NCBI GenBank assembly: GCA_003586115.2
Contig: QVOM02000126.1
Location: 5,009,667-5,073,666 of the forward strand
DNA: 64,000 bases
Origin: Salvator merianae
Taxonomy: Eukaryota; Chordata; Lepidosauria; Squamata; Teiidae
Reading direction: 5' to 3'
The translations under genes were made by a program, and so were the position numbers. Position 1 is the first letter of the stretch, and every line of letters begins with the position of its first letter. Shown here piece after piece: positions 20,775-32,770 of the stretch. Under the pieces are notes generated by a model, which ran no database searches, was not told the origin of the DNA, and saw only the letters and a list, made by a program, of their open reading frames with translations.

Positions 20775-22585
20775 GGTTCAGAAGGTTGCAGGTATTCTTT
20801 GAGAGTGTTAATAAACATGTGGATAAAAGCGATCCAGTTGGCATTGTCTATCTGGACTTTCAGAAGGCTTTTGACAAAGTCCCTCATCAGAAGTTCCTGA
20901 ATAAACTCAGCAGTCATAGAATAAGAGGACAGGTCCTGTCCTGGATTGGTAACTAACTAAAGGACAGGAAACAGAGACCGTTTTCACACTTACTACGCTA
21001 ACACAGGTACTTAACCACACAGCACAGACACTGTCTGTGCCGCGTGGCCAAAAACAGGTCCTGAAGTTGGCTACCGGTGTGGCTAGCTGCTGCTGTGGTG
21101 ACAGTTGGGCGGGTGGGGTACAGTGTGCCCCAATCTGGCATCACAGGCCCAATCAGGGCATCACAGGACCGACTGGGGTATTGCGCAGGCCCAATCGGAC
21201 CCGATTGCCACATTGCAGATGCATGGTCGTACTATCACACATGCGCAATGGGCACATCACATGCAAGATGATCCCCACTGTGCAGATAAGTGCGAATGCA
21301 ACCTTACCTGAAGCTCACTATGAGCTTCAGGTAAGGTTGCAGACTACTATTTTGTGCACCACTGGTATTAGCAATCAGGAACGGATGATGCCCACATTTG
21401 GTCGCTGCAGCCATCTTGTGGTGTGAATGCACGTGGATAGCAAGCATTCTCAATGCTTGCTACCGTCAAGTGTGAATAGGCCCAGTGAGTAGGGATAAAT
21501 GGTCAGTTCTCAGGGTGGAAAGAAGTGAGAAGTGGATCCTGCAAGATTCAGTATTAGGGCCTGTTCTTTTTAATTTATCCATGAAGGATCTAGAAGTCGG
21601 GGTAAGTAGTGAGACAGCAACGTTTGCTCGTGACAGTAAATAGTTCAGAGTAGGAAAAACTGAAAGTGATTGTAAAGAGCTCTAGAGAGATCTCTTGACG
21701 TTGGGTGAGTGGACAACAAAATGGCAAATGCACTTCAACCTTAGCAAGTGCAAAGTGATGCACATTGGGGCAAAGAACCCCAAATACACTTATAAACTGA
21801 TGGGAACCAAACTTTATGTGACAGACCAGGAGAGGGATCTCGGGGTTCTGGTAGACAGTTCAATGAAGGTGTCAACCCAGTGTGCAGCAGAACTGAAAAA
21901 GGCAAATTCAATGCTAGAGTAATCAGGAAGGGAATAGAAAACAAGTCCGCAAGTGCCATTGTACCTCTTTATAAATCTATGGTGAGGCCACACTTGGAAT
22001 ATTGTGTACAATTCTGGTCACCTCACCTCAGAAAGGATATTGTGGAACTAGAGAAGGTGCAGAAAAGGTCAACCAGAATGATCAAGGGGCTGGAACACCT
22101 CCCTTACGAAATCAGACTGCAATGTCTTGACCTCTTCAACCTTGAAAAATGACGTTTAAGAGGAGACCTGATTGAGGTATATAAAATCATGCACAGTATG
22201 GTAAAGGTGGACAGAGAAAAATTCTTTTCTCTTTTACACAAAACTAGGACCAGGAGGCACTCTCTGAAGCTGATGGGTAGGAGAGTTAGGACTGACAAGG
22301 AGAAGTATTTTTCCACCTATGGAATTTACTACCAGAAGAGATAGTGACAGCAATCAGCCTGGATAGCTTTAAGAAAAGTTTAGACAAATTCATGGAGGTC
22401 AGGTGCATCGATGACTACTAGAATGGATGCCTAGGTACTGCCTCCAGGGTGGAGAGACAGGCAGGATGCCTCTAAAGGCCATTTGCAGGAAGTCGAGTGC
22501 AGGTGAAGATTTTGCTTTTTATTCTGCTTGAGAATGCCCAGAAGCAATTGGTGGGCCACTGTGTGAAACAGGATGCTGGATTGGT
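20775..22585 (+). mobile_element. CR1/L3-like LINE, longest copy, interrupted by MITE J
   Basis: About 1.3 kb of CR1-group ORF2 and 3' UTR is present once the insert at 20976-21483 is removed. It starts in the palm region ('ggcattgtctatctggactttcagaaggctttt', i.e. the FQKAF-like motif). It continues through 'DQERDLGVLVD' and 'VPLYKSMVRPHLEYCVQFWSPHLRK' (shown here in two parts of the same reading), and ends with the 'ccactgtgtgaaacaggatgctgg' 3' UTR. Several frameshifts and stops show it is dead. Confidence 0.88.
20976..21483 (-). mobile_element. MITE family J nested in CR1
   Basis: The left end is GACCGTTTTCACACTT and the right end AAGTGTGAATAGGCCC. The flanks are AGA (20973-20975) and AGT (21484-21486). 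Removing the insert and one flank rejoins the CR1 text as 'aaacagagagtaggg', which is what I recall for intact CR1. The interior is the inverted counterpart of 61170-62016 and holds a perfect 20-bp-arm palindrome at 21298-21340. Confidence 0.8.
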
Positions 22586-22816
22586 GACCAGGGATGCAGT
22601 GCGTGACTGTGCAGTCACAACTGCACTGTGGCCTGCAGCATTTCATCCAGAAACAGGTGTGCACTCTGCGTACTAGGAGCAATACAGCTGCTTCCGATAC
22701 AGCTGTAGAAAACAATTTTGTTGTCCACAGTTAATATCACCCCTGTGAAATGTGGACTCACTGTGCTAGTGAGTGTCTGAACGCTCACTAGCATTAAATT
22801 GCAAACAGGCTCAAAG
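22586..22816 (-). mobile_element. MITE family C fragment
   Basis: Inverted family C interior ('gtgcagtcacaactgcac', 'ggagcaatacagctgcttcc', 'gttgtccacag', 'ctagtgagtgt...gctcactagca') reaches a right terminus 'gcaaacaggctc'. The left end is missing. Confidence 0.6.
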
Positions 22817-24019
22817 ATCTAAAAGGCCTTAGGTTCAGTTCCCAACTTGATCCCAACTTGATCACGGTTGCTCAGTAGGTGACCTCTGGTCATTTATTTC
22901 CTCTCATGCCAACATACCTCACTGGGTTCAGGTGAGCAAAAAATGGAAGGGAGGAGAATGGTATGTCTTTCCTCAGGCCCTCTGGGAGAAAGGCAGCATC
23001 TAAATGCCATAAATACTATAACTTGGTTTTTTGGTTGTTGTTTTTATGATGATGAAGCGGTGTGTTAATGTTTTAGGGAAATAATAATCCATAAATAGGA
23101 CTTATCCTCAGCTATTCTCAATATCATTGTTCAGTGTAATAGAATAAAAGCCCACACTGTTGAGAGTTGAGGGTTTGGTAGAATTGTGGGTAGGTGGGAG
23201 TGACTCAGTTAATGGGGCTGAGTTACATTATAGAATTGCTGAAAGGAAAACACAAGGAGGTCTTTTTTCCATGCCCTGAACATATTTTATTATTTTCTAT
23301 TAAAATGTGCTTTTTGGTGCACTTTTCCTCTCTCGCTGTCCAAACTACATGCATAACTGAGCCTGGCCTGTAATATATATATTTCCCTAGGCTGAGATGG
23401 AAGGTAGCCAGAAAGTAGGGCAGCTCTTAGCATTTCGGACTTCATTTCACCTCTCAACAATGCCTATGTGGGAATAATTTTATAAGTGCGTGGGTTCCGT
23501 GTGTGTGGTGGAGACACAGAAAAGGCCATTCTTGCCTGTTCCACCTTGCCATTCCAGGACATCGATGGGGGTGGAGGAGAGAATATCTCCCCCCCTCCCC
23601 AGCACGTTGATTCTCCTAAAGAAAATAAAGGCACCGTAAGGCAACACGAATTCCCTTCTTCGCGGGTGACTCAGCCCTGTGTAATCAAGTTCACAAGCGA
23701 AGGAGTTGAACTGGGACACTGTGTGTTGACTGAGGGAATGAAAGGTTATTAAACTGCCGCGTGCTGTGTCTTGCTGATTAGACAGAGCTCTTCACTGACA
23801 AATTTCTCTGTGTTTTTTTTTTTAAAGATGGCTACATACTTCTATAATAGACTGCTTTCCTGAGTCAGATGTATTTTGTTTCGATTCATTTGCTTATTTG
23901 TATTTCTTATTGCTTATCTGTATTTCAGCGAGGAACAAAATACTGTGAGAATTGTTTGTAACAGATACACACACACAGCCGGATTGTTTCTAACGGACAC
24001 ACACACTCCACCCATGTCT
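22817..24019. other. Intergenic, no gene seen
   Basis: No domain-bearing ORF. The open frames near 23480-23752 on both strands lack recognisable motifs and have no splice or promoter context that I can point to. Confidence 0.45.
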
Positions 24020-24675
24020 GTAACAGCCATCCCCAATAGCAAGGTAGATCCCATATTAACTGGTGCTAGTTATAGGGAGCGCACAACTCCCTTATTGGAA
24101 GAGCTCCACTGGCTACCAATTCCTTTCCGGGCACAATTTAAACTGGCTGTTTTAACCTATAAAGCACTAAATGGCTTAGGACAAGGATACCTGAAGAATA
24201 GTCTTGTCCTCTATGAGCCTGCCAGGCTGCTTAGATCAGCCTCTGAGGCCCTTCTCTCTGTACCACCTCCTTCCCAAATCCGGTTAGTAGGAACAAGAGT
24301 GAGGGCCTTTTCAGTGGCTGCCCCCAAGCTTTGGAACTCCCTCCCCATGGAGGCCAGGACAGCCCCATCTCTTCCTGCCTTCCGTAAGCAGGTAAAAACA
24401 TTTTTATTCCGGAAGGCTTTTAACTCAATAGTTGATTTTTAATTGTTTTTTTATCTTTTTTTTGTCTTTTATCCTTTAATAGTGTTTAATAACTTGTTTT
24501 AATTTTAATATTTGATTACTCCTCTTGGATTTTATTTATCCTATTTTTATTTGTATATATGAATGGGTAGTTTTTAATTGGTATACTATTGTATTGTTGT
24601 TTTAATCTTGTACGCCGCCTTGAGTTCCTTTTTTGGGAAAAAGGCGGGATATAAATATTTTAAAAAAAAAAAAAT
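24020..24675 (+). mobile_element. L2-like LINE 3' end, well preserved
   Basis: Translation to 24442 shows the characteristic L2 ORF2 end: 'TPLLEELHWLPIPFRAQFKL', 'LTYKALNGLG', 'RAFSVAAPKLWNSLP' and a closing 'FRKQVKTFLFRKAF'. A short AT-rich 3' UTR follows, with 'cgccttgagttcc' and 'ggcgggatataaat', then an A-run. The open frame is 5'-truncated and is not a host gene. Confidence 0.9.
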
Positions 24676-25013
24676 CTGGGCACACCTGCTCTGCCATTAG
24701 TGCTTTGGTCCTTTCTAGGCCTGAGGAGGCAGGGACAGACATCTCTGCGCTGTAATGTGTGATGACACAATGATGGTGGCCCCACAGGTTTTTGGCCTTC
24801 TGAGGTTTTCCTTCTCCCATAGCAGCCCTCCAAAGAGCAGATAGTACTAAACCAAACCATTAGTTATAGGTTCTATAATGTGTGGCTCTGTAAGATGAAG
24901 CAAATGAATCCAGGTAATGACTATGGGTGATGCAGAGCCTTTTGGGGGTATTTAATTCTAAAGGGTCTTCCCATTTGTGGAACACAGGAAAAAAATCTGT
25001 GTCACAGAGTTTT
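24676..25013. other. Intergenic, no gene seen
   Basis: No coding or repeat call is supportable. Confidence 0.4.
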
Positions 25014-25420
25014 TAAAAGAATCGCCTAAAAGTCTCCTACCTTTGTTGTCACCTTGGCCTGGAAGCCTAGCAACCCCTCCGTAGCAACAAGAGCATGCCA
25101 TTCATTGGACCCTGCTGACTAATTTTCCATGGATCTGATTGGTTGGCAGCGGTAGCAGGTTGGGATTGGCTCAGGAGGTTCATAGCCATTCTACCTTATC
25201 CGTCCCAAACTGCGACTTGCCCCAAGAGTGGTGAAATCCCGACTGCAAAGGGATGCATAAGGACAGACCTTGTGATTCAGTAAAGTGATTTTTTATATTT
25301 TCTGTTTGTCCCAGTGGTCTCAATATCACCCCGGAAGCATCCTAAAATGCATGCCTGAACACACCCTGTATCTTGCTTCTGCAAGGCTGGAAAAGGCCCA
25401 CTCATGCTTCTAAATTCAGT
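25014..25420 (+). mobile_element. Possible solo-LTR-like fragment
   Basis: The stretch has a GC-balanced first half and a 'cagtaaagtgattttttat...' region followed by a short GC-containing tail ('gtctcaatatcaccccgg'), reminiscent of an LTR R/U5 boundary. There is no matching second LTR, and no clear TG...CA ends with a duplication. Confidence 0.25.
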
Positions 25421-25584
25421 CTTCCTTGTGGGTTGTCTCTTGCTGTTCTCACCCCTGCTGTACTTAATAGATTTTTAGTGCTTATTGACTTGTGATCTCT
25501 GTGAATGACAATAAAAATACTATAACATTATGCACCATTATTCAACAATGGAAATTCTAATGAATAATATCTACTATTATATCT

Positions 25585-25790
25585 TTTAGGTGCCTGTTGA
25601 AAACCTATTTATTCATTTCCAGCATGAATGAATGTCTTTCTTGTGACTCTCATTTCATTTTTAATACGGCTTTTCTGCTGTTTCTCATTGCTTTCATCTT
25701 GCTTTTAAATTTTATTGTAAACCACTTCAAGATTTTGATATAAAGAAGCGGTATAGAAATATATTAAAGAAATAAATTTAAGAGAAGGCC
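25585..25790 (+). mobile_element. L2-like LINE 3' tail
   Basis: 'ttgaaaacctatttattcatttcc', then AT-rich sequence, then 'gtaaaccacttcaagattttg...aagcggtatagaaat' is the L2-type C-terminal codons and tail. Strongly truncated. Confidence 0.7.
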
Positions 25791-26189
25791 TGGCGCAGCG
25801 TGCCTAAGATCTTGTGGTGCAGCCAGGCCTGAGCTGATTACGTTCAAGTCTGGTTTTCATTGTGGAAGATTTTCCAAGCAATTTGCATCGAATATAAATA
25901 AAGGATTTTTAAGACTACTACAGCAGATTGTCACCGAGGAAATCTGAGCAGCAGTTAAGAGCTGCATAAAAAGTAAGGCAGAATGATGCTGGCTGTTAAA
26001 AGGCCCACGGGGTGAAAAGACTGTGACCAGTGTAGGAAGGATGCAAAATTAGTTTGTCCTGAGGGAGAACTTACCGTAAGAGTGTTCTGTTTCCTTTGTC
26101 ACTGCCTACCTTGCTTCAGTTGCCAAGGAATGAGAAAAGATTCAGAGGAAAGCATCTTGTGACCCTGATGTGCACATAAACTCTTATTT
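25791..26189. other. Intergenic, no gene seen
   Basis: Nothing recognisable between the L2 tail and the inverted L2-like repeat. Confidence 0.4.
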
Positions 26190-26580
26190 GTTTCTTTGTT
26201 TGAATTTCCATCCTGCACTGTACCTGGAGGTCGCAGAGCAGGTTACAATAAAATCTCCATTAAAACAATATTAAAAATGAACTCTCAAAGACAACCAATA
26301 GTGCCTGAAAGGGGAGGGGAGGCAGTTTGCTCAGGAAAGGGCTAGGGTCACGAGGTACATCTTCACCTGGTTCTAGAATGTACTTGATGCACCTCAGAGG
26401 AGAGATTGTTCCACAGCCTGGGGGCCTACCACGGATAAGGTCCTCTCAAGTGCCCTTGTATCTTGAAAGGTTTGTTTGTTTATTACTTATATTTCCATCG
26501 CACTCTGTACCCAAAGGTTTCAAGGAGGTTACATCGAAGCCAATATTAAAACCCAGCTGAAAACAAATAAAACAACAAAT
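26190..26580 (-). mobile_element. L2-like LINE fragment, inverted
   Basis: It contains two reversed tails: 'tttgaatttccatcctgcactgtacctggaggtcgc' and 'attacttatatttccatcgcactctgtacccaaaggtttc'. Between them lies text like that at 17400-17500 ('gagattgttccacagcctggggg'). It is probably two overlapping fragments of one repeat type. Confidence 0.5.
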
Positions 26581-26600
26581 GACAGGTGTGTCCTCACCAT

Positions 26601-27234
26601 GGGCCTGTTTGCACTTACTAGAGTAGAACGTTCTAACTAGCATGGTTCAGGCTGGTCAGGATCGAGCGAGGTGGGTGCTATTTGCATTTCAGCACTGGAA
26701 CAGAACATGATCCAACCAGCTAGTAAGAAAGTACAAATGGGTAGTGAAGTTCGGAGTTAGTTTGGAGACAGAAGCAGCCGGAAGGCCCACCCACCGCCAT
26801 CCACCATTGGTCTCCGTTCACGTTGGCGTTGCGTTGCATCCAGTGCACGATGGTGGAGCCGGTGGAGCTGGATTCAGAACCAGAGGAGCCATGTATGGAG
26901 ATTTTTACAGGAGAGCTGCCAGATTCCGAACCCCAAAGTTCGAACCTAGCGAGGGCTGGGTTTGAATTGTCTGATGGCGCAGCCGCAACTGCACGGTCCA
27001 TGCCCCATCTCTATTCCAAACCAGGAAGTGGTGTGAATGCACCGCTCCCAAACCTCACCAGATGGCCCCAGTTGACTTCCAAACTACAATTTTCTTGACT
27101 ACAGCTGGTAAGCTTCAGGTGAGCTTCAGGTGGGCTTCGGGGAGGTTCCAGTCAGCTGACACTGTTTGGAGGTGCAAATGCTCTGTTCCAGCAAACAACA
27201 TGGAACTTTCCACTTGCTAAGTGTGAACAGGCCC
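26601..27234 (+). mobile_element. MITE family G, complete, TSD CAT
   Basis: It starts GGGCCTGTTTGCACTT and ends AAGTGTGAACAGGCCC. CAT flanks it exactly (26598-26600 and 27235-27237). Length is 634 bp. The interior contains 'ggtcaggatcgag', 'gattccgaaccccaaag', 'ccaggaagtggtgtgaatgc' and the tandem 'aagcttcaggtgagcttcaggtgggcttc'. It has no transposase. This is the reference copy for the family. Confidence 0.88.
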
Positions 27235-27237
27235 CAT

Positions 27238-27631
27238 GTGTCAAAGGTTGCATCTTCACTTGATGTTCAAAATGCCTTGGTGTTGGCAGGGCATGAAGCT
27301 ACATGGAGGGACTTCAATCCCCCTGCAAATCACAAATCTTCAGTGCATTAAAAGCAGCTCCAAGGCTGCTTCTCACACAATGAGCTGGACCCTTGTCCCA
27401 GCAAAGGTTGCCGTATTTCTGTGTGCACACCTTCTGCACATGGATCATAAGGAGGTTCTCCGAGTGCAGAAGTGGAAATTTCAAAACAGTAGCCTTTGGG
27501 ATGGCAGTAGAGTTGTCAACCCCCTTTCCAAGGCTTCAGTGAAGGGGCTAGATGCACCTCAAATGCACCCCAGCCTCCCCGAGCCCAGTTCTGAACAGCT
27601 ACAGATCAGAACTAGGTTTTCAGGCTTCGTA
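27238..27631. other. Intergenic, no gene seen
   Basis: No gene or repeat boundary that I can support. Confidence 0.4.
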
Positions 27632-27800
27632 AGAACATAAGAGGAGCCCTGCTGGATCAAGACCTCAACCCATCTAGTCCAGCATCCTGTCTCACACAGT
27701 CCCCCACCAAATGCTTCTGGGCATCCTCAAGCAGAAGACAAAGGGAAAACCTTCACCTGCAAATGGCCTTTAGAGGCATCCTGCCTGTCTCTCCTACCTG
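27632..27800 (-). mobile_element. CR1/L3-like 3' UTR, inverted
   Basis: The plus strand shows the reversed 3' UTR: 'agaacataagaggagccctgc', 'catctagtccagcatcctgtct', 'cttctgggcatcctcaagcag', 'aaaaccttcacctgc', 'ggcatcctgcctgtctc'. Confidence 0.85.
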
Positions 27801-28419
27801 TCTCTTCAAACCCTTTGTGAATCTGCCCGGCACTGTTCCCCACTGACCCATCATTTTGATTTCAAATTATAGCTCAGTAATGCTGGAACAACTTTTCTGT
27901 TATTACTGGGGCAATAGGAATAGAGGCAGTCAATGAGGGATCCCTTCCCTCTTTCATGCTTTTGGAAAATATCCAGGCATCTGAAAAAAAAAAAGGCTGT
28001 CTGTGGAGCAGGGGGCTCAGGACCAGCTGCAATGGTGGGAGGTATGCCAGCTACATGGCAGGTGCCTCCTGGCATCTGAAGTCCTTGCAACTGGGGCATG
28101 AAAGTTCCTGCTCCTGCCAGTTTAGTGTTGGACTGGAAATAGCCCTGGAAGTGGCCATTTTCAGTTTGTTGGTAACCTGGGTGGACAGAAACCACCTTCA
28201 GTACTTTGATTCCTCCTTCTGCTGATGTTCTCCAAGGTGATAATGGAAGAAATGAACCAGGCACAATCTGCCTTCAGGATTCCTTCTCCCATCTTACAGC
28301 CAGGGTGGAATGAAGGGTGGATTCCATGACTCTGGATGCTTGTGGATAGGTGTATTTGTCCACCGGGCCCTGGGGGCACTCAAGGGCAGCTCAAAATCAC
28401 CCAGGTGGATGCAGCTTTA
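27801..28419. other. Intergenic, no gene seen
   Basis: No exon or named repeat is supportable. ORFs on both strands overlap each other and look random. Confidence 0.4.
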
Positions 28420-28901
28420 GGGCCTTTTTGCACTTCGCACTAGCGAGTGTCAGGGACACTTGCTAGCAAAGTTCTTCCGCATTTCCTGGAGGCCCTCATG
28501 ACTGGGAGCAGCAGCATGGTCACGGATAGCTGTTCCCAATCACGGATAGCTGTGGAGCACTAATTTGATATCTAGCTCCCAGCCAAGTGCATTTTCACCC
28601 ATTTCCAGGTGTGAATGCATGGCTGTGCTGCACGTGGTGGCCATGCCTGCACAAGCATGTGATCATATGTTGTGCAATGCTGCTGGTGCTGCCAGTCACC
28701 ATGGCAGTGGCTGGATGCTTCCCTACTGCTATCATGGTGAAGTTTGAGCACAGGATACAGCATTCGCACTGCAAATGCTGTTATCTGGCTGATGTTCCTG
28801 GATAGGGTCCCACAGTGTGGACGGTGTCCGCACTGCATGTTCAATTCCACGTTAGAATGGGGTAATTCTCCCATTCTAACATGGAAAGTGCGAAAACACC
28901 C
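28420..28901 (+). mobile_element. MITE family C, near-complete
   Basis: It starts GGGCCTTTTTGCACTT and ends AAGTGCGAAAACACCC, 482 bp. The flanks TTA and TTT differ by one base. A subterminal hairpin ('ccacgttagaatgggg' / 'cccattctaacatgg') lies near the right end, as in other C copies. Confidence 0.78.
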
Positions 28902-28904
28902 TTT

Positions 28905-29232
28905 GTCACTGCTCAGCTTGCCTTTGACTGGGTAACTGAGGGACCAACTACAGACAATACTCCTGGTAGACTTTCAGCCAAAATACAGTTTGGTCTTCTT
29001 CAGCAACGTTCACATTCACAGTTGTTAACCCATCTCACACTACCCTTTCTCTCATCTCTTTCCAGCACATGTGTGTGTATTCCACCTCAACTTGATCCAA
29101 GTAGGCCAGCTCATTTCTGCAATGTGATGTGATTGGCCACTGCTTTTTGACAGTTACCAGCTTTGTTTCCTGTTTTTAATTTCCACTCAACACCCAGCCT
29201 TCAAAAATATGTTTGAACAACAAACGAAAAAC
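28905..29232. other. Intergenic, no gene seen
   Basis: Nothing recognised. Confidence 0.4.
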
Positions 29233-29574
29233 TGGAGATGTGCGTTAACAAAAATCAAGTTTAGTTCAAAACTGAGCCAAGCACCCTTTTTTTTGTCTCT
29301 ACGGTGAACTGTTTAATCAAACCAATAGTTATTTGCATTCAATTCTGAACTTGTTCAAAAATAAAAAATACCATCCTTTCCATTGAAAAAAAGCTCTTTT
29401 CAAGGGCAAAAACACAGCAAACATGAATTGTTTGTTCTGATCATTTATGTTTATGACCAGGGAACTGCTTCGGTTTGACTGAATTTCTGGACATTCGAAC
29501 AACCCAAGTGTTTGGCTTGATTTGAACAACTTCAATCAAATTTTCAAACCTGAATTAAACTTTGCACTTCTCTA
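29233..29574 (+). mobile_element. hAT-like element, degraded
   Basis: The ends resemble the 'TAGAGATGTGC' termini of the element at 56142: left 'tggagatgtgcg', right 'tttgcacttctcta'. The interior is rich in 'gttcaaa/tttgaac' words, as in the better copy. Flanks match only weakly, so the insertion is probably old. Confidence 0.5.
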
Positions 29575-32094
29575 CCGAAACCTTTAATTCAGCTTTAGGG
29601 GTAAAAAAAATACTTCCCAGATGGATTTTACTCATTTTCCAGAAAAGAAACAACTCAGGACCTAGACTTTTCTACCCAAGCATGTGTTTTCTCAGTGAGT
29701 TCTATTATTATTTTTTCTGTTTTGAGACTTAAGTACTTGTCTCCAGGCACTCTTTAAAGAATCAGATTTAATCAGATATACAATCTTCATGTATCCTTCA
29801 GGATAGATCACAATTCTATATATAAAGCATGATATTCCTTCTCATGCTACATTTTTTTTTTTTTAATCTTCAGAAGCATCATGCTTCTTTCTTGCTGAAT
29901 CTTTATATTTCCTGTTAAAGAAAGATGACAAAAAACATTTCAAGTTCCCTTCTCTCTTCATAAGGTTCAGGAGGGGGCCATGACATGTCCCAGCTGGGCC
30001 TTTTGGCTTGTTGCCCTCTCTTCTCTTCTGCGTTTTGGACATGTGAAAACTCTTGCTGAATTCTAGGGAACAGCCTAAGGCTCAAACAAAGGCAAGACAT
30101 CGACAGGAACTGTTATACAGAGAAGATGGAGTTTTCATGCAAATCATTTTGAACCCAGCTGAACCGTGTCAGATTGGGAAATGTCCTGTTACCTGCTGGA
30201 GACACAACTGGAGCAATACTGAGTCTCTGCACATTGGCTATAAACGTAGTTATTTAAAAATACATGGAAAAGGAATGTGATTCAGATTATAAGTAAGATT
30301 ACTGCATGTAGAACATTATTCCAGTTCAAAGAGCTTTACAATTCAAACCATGTAAAACTCGCAGATCTGTTTGGGAACCTGATGATAACTGTTTAAATTA
30401 TACCAGCACAGAACAAAAATAAAATAAAATAGTATGAAAGAAGCATGAAGTTTCTTCTTTTAAAATGTGCCCTACTGGAGTTGGATTGTTATTTCTTAAT
30501 GGTGCAAATACAATAATGCAAGTATCTCGGGAAAAAAGAACCAGTACATAAACACTGTTGTTTGGCAAACAATGGGAGAAAATTCCAAGATGGAGAGAAA
30601 GGAAAAGCTATTTCACATTTACTTGATTCAAAAAAGGAAAATCCCATTAGGAATAGCAACAGAGGCAAGTTCCACACAATGCAGAGGCTACCTGCTGCAG
30701 TACGGGAATAAATGGGCATTGCTTGCATGGCTATCACTGCTCCTAGCTGTGAAAACATCGCAGCCAGACAACTTTTGTTGTTCAGCTTTGATGCTTCTGC
30801 CTGGGGATGTTTACTTGAGCACAGGAAATGGCTCTGGAAATCGGCCATTTTCTGTGTTCATATAAACACAGAGACCAAATACAGTGCTGCCAGATAGGTC
30901 TACATGGTGGGGAGAAGGGAGATCTGTAGAAAGAGCCCTCAGAGCTCCCAAGAGGTCCTCCTACCATTTTGCCATGCAGACAGGCACAGTGACCCCACAG
31001 TGATCCCCAGGGCACAGTGACTGCACATTGCTGCATCCACTGGGATGTTAGCCCACTCCAGAGCATGGCAACACCCTTTAGAAGCAGGCTTGTTGCAGAG
31101 AGGAGAAACCTGCTCTATAATGGTGACCACCCTGATTTGCTCCTGCAGCCCCATGTGGTGGGGTGGCAGCAGCAGAAGTGTCTTCTTCTCTGCTGTTCTC
31201 TGTTTGGGGGCATGCATAAAATGGTCCATTTCCAGAGCCATTTTATGTACATCCCTTAATGGGCCCAGACAGAACCTTCGAAGCTGGGGAAGTTTTGTTC
31301 CATGGCTTCCACATTTGTGAGGCTGTGGAGGGAGGGGCATGTGAACACCACGCCTTTCCACTCCTGAGTTGGAGGAGCCCATCCACTATCAAGGTGGGGG
31401 TAGCCTGAAGCTGCAAATTAGATGAGGATCTGGTTACCCCTCCTTTCCTTCCACCATGGAGCTTTTAATCAGCATCACCTCTAGGAGCAGCTATTAGCCG
31501 TGGAAATGAAAGTGCAGGAGCTTAGACGTGCTAAGCTTACAGGCATCAGCTTTCGCTCTCCATGCATTAAATGGTATCATAATATTAATAATAGCCTATT
31601 TTACAATTTGGGGTAATGGATGATTAATGAAACAATGGTTGTAAAAGATCTCGGCATGATAAAATGCAACATAACAGTGATAATTCTTTTTTCTTGTCAT
31701 ATAAACGCTCCCTCTCAATAATAGCAAAACACCCAAGAGCACATTTGAGAAAATGGAGAAATGGAATGGGACCCTCTGTATAATCGATGTGCGACCATTG
31801 GAGGCAAATAAATAAATAAATAAATAAATATTTTATGCTGCAAAGTTTTTAGTCTGCTGTACTTTCAGGATGGAAGCCATACCAAAGCAGTTTGCAGCAA
31901 TGCCTAGCAGTGGCTGCTGTCTACTGGAAGAGATGGTATGGAGGGCAAGTCATCGAAAAGGAAATGGCACCGGAGATCAAAATAGATCGAGGTAATGGTA
32001 GGTGAGGTAATGCAAGACTTGAGTTCTGGGCAAACCTACACAAAAGCTGACTCCATGAAAGACATCTTAGCCATTGTTTCAATGATGAAGCAAT
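29575..32094. other. Intergenic, no gene seen
   Basis: A 2.5 kb stretch without a supportable gene. A short (AAAT)n run lies near 31805-31832. ORFs at 30489-31382 on both strands have no recognisable domain. Parts may be diverged MITE sequence, but I cannot place boundaries. Confidence 0.4.
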
Positions 32095-32725
32095 GGGCCT
32101 TTTCGCACTGAGCCCGGTAGACCGTTCCGAGTAGTTGGCTTCGAACCGGAGAGGTTGGGGAACGCTCGGTGCCATTCGCACTCCCGGCCAGAGGAACGGA
32201 CCCGAAGCCGACCAGCAGCGGCAACGGTGCGAATGGCATCGCTAGTTCGCTCCTGCACTCCGCACCCACGTCGTGCCCACTTCGCACCTTCGTACCCACT
32301 TCGTAACCAGGGGCTCGTTACGAAGCCGGCTCCATAACGGCAGCTTGGCTCCCAAGCCCAAAGGGCTATCCCGGGTACGCAGCATCGTACCAGGGTACGA
32401 AACCTGCGCACCCTGGGTACGAAAACATCGCACCCGGATGTGTAACCTTCGCACCCGGATGTGAAAACTTTGCACCCCGCATGTGTAGCCGCGCCAGCCA
32501 CACCCGACACCATTGCAAACAGTGCGAAAGCACCGTGCCTGATCTTCGCTCCATCGCGCAGGTCGGGATGAAAACAAGCTTTTCCTTGTCTTGCCTTACC
32601 CAACATCAGGTTTGAATCGGGTACGAAGTGGTTTGGATCAGGTGAGGTGCGCGCCCGCGGCAGTGTGAAAGCTCCGTTCTAGCAAACGGACATGAACGTT
32701 CCACTTGCACAGTGCGAGCAGGCCC
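32095..32725 (-). mobile_element. MITE family A, copy 3, inverted and expanded
   Basis: It starts GGGCCTTTTCGCACTGAG and ends CAGTGCGAGCAGGCCC. It is the inverted counterpart of 5507-6082 and 6235-6785. At 631 bp it is 55-80 bp longer, mainly from extra 'tacgaaaac/ttcgcacccggatgtg'-like units around 32380-32480. The flanks AAT and ATC do not agree. CpG-rich, with no transposase. Confidence 0.8.
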
Positions 32726-32770
32726 ATCGATGAAGGAGAAGGGAAGAGTGGGCTCAAAGTCTGAACTCCT

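Noticed and set aside
23876..24442. 188-codon plus-strand ORF as a possible gene
   Set aside because: From about 24020 it is the C-terminal part of an L2-like ORF2 followed by the L2 3' tail; the upstream part is chance open frame.
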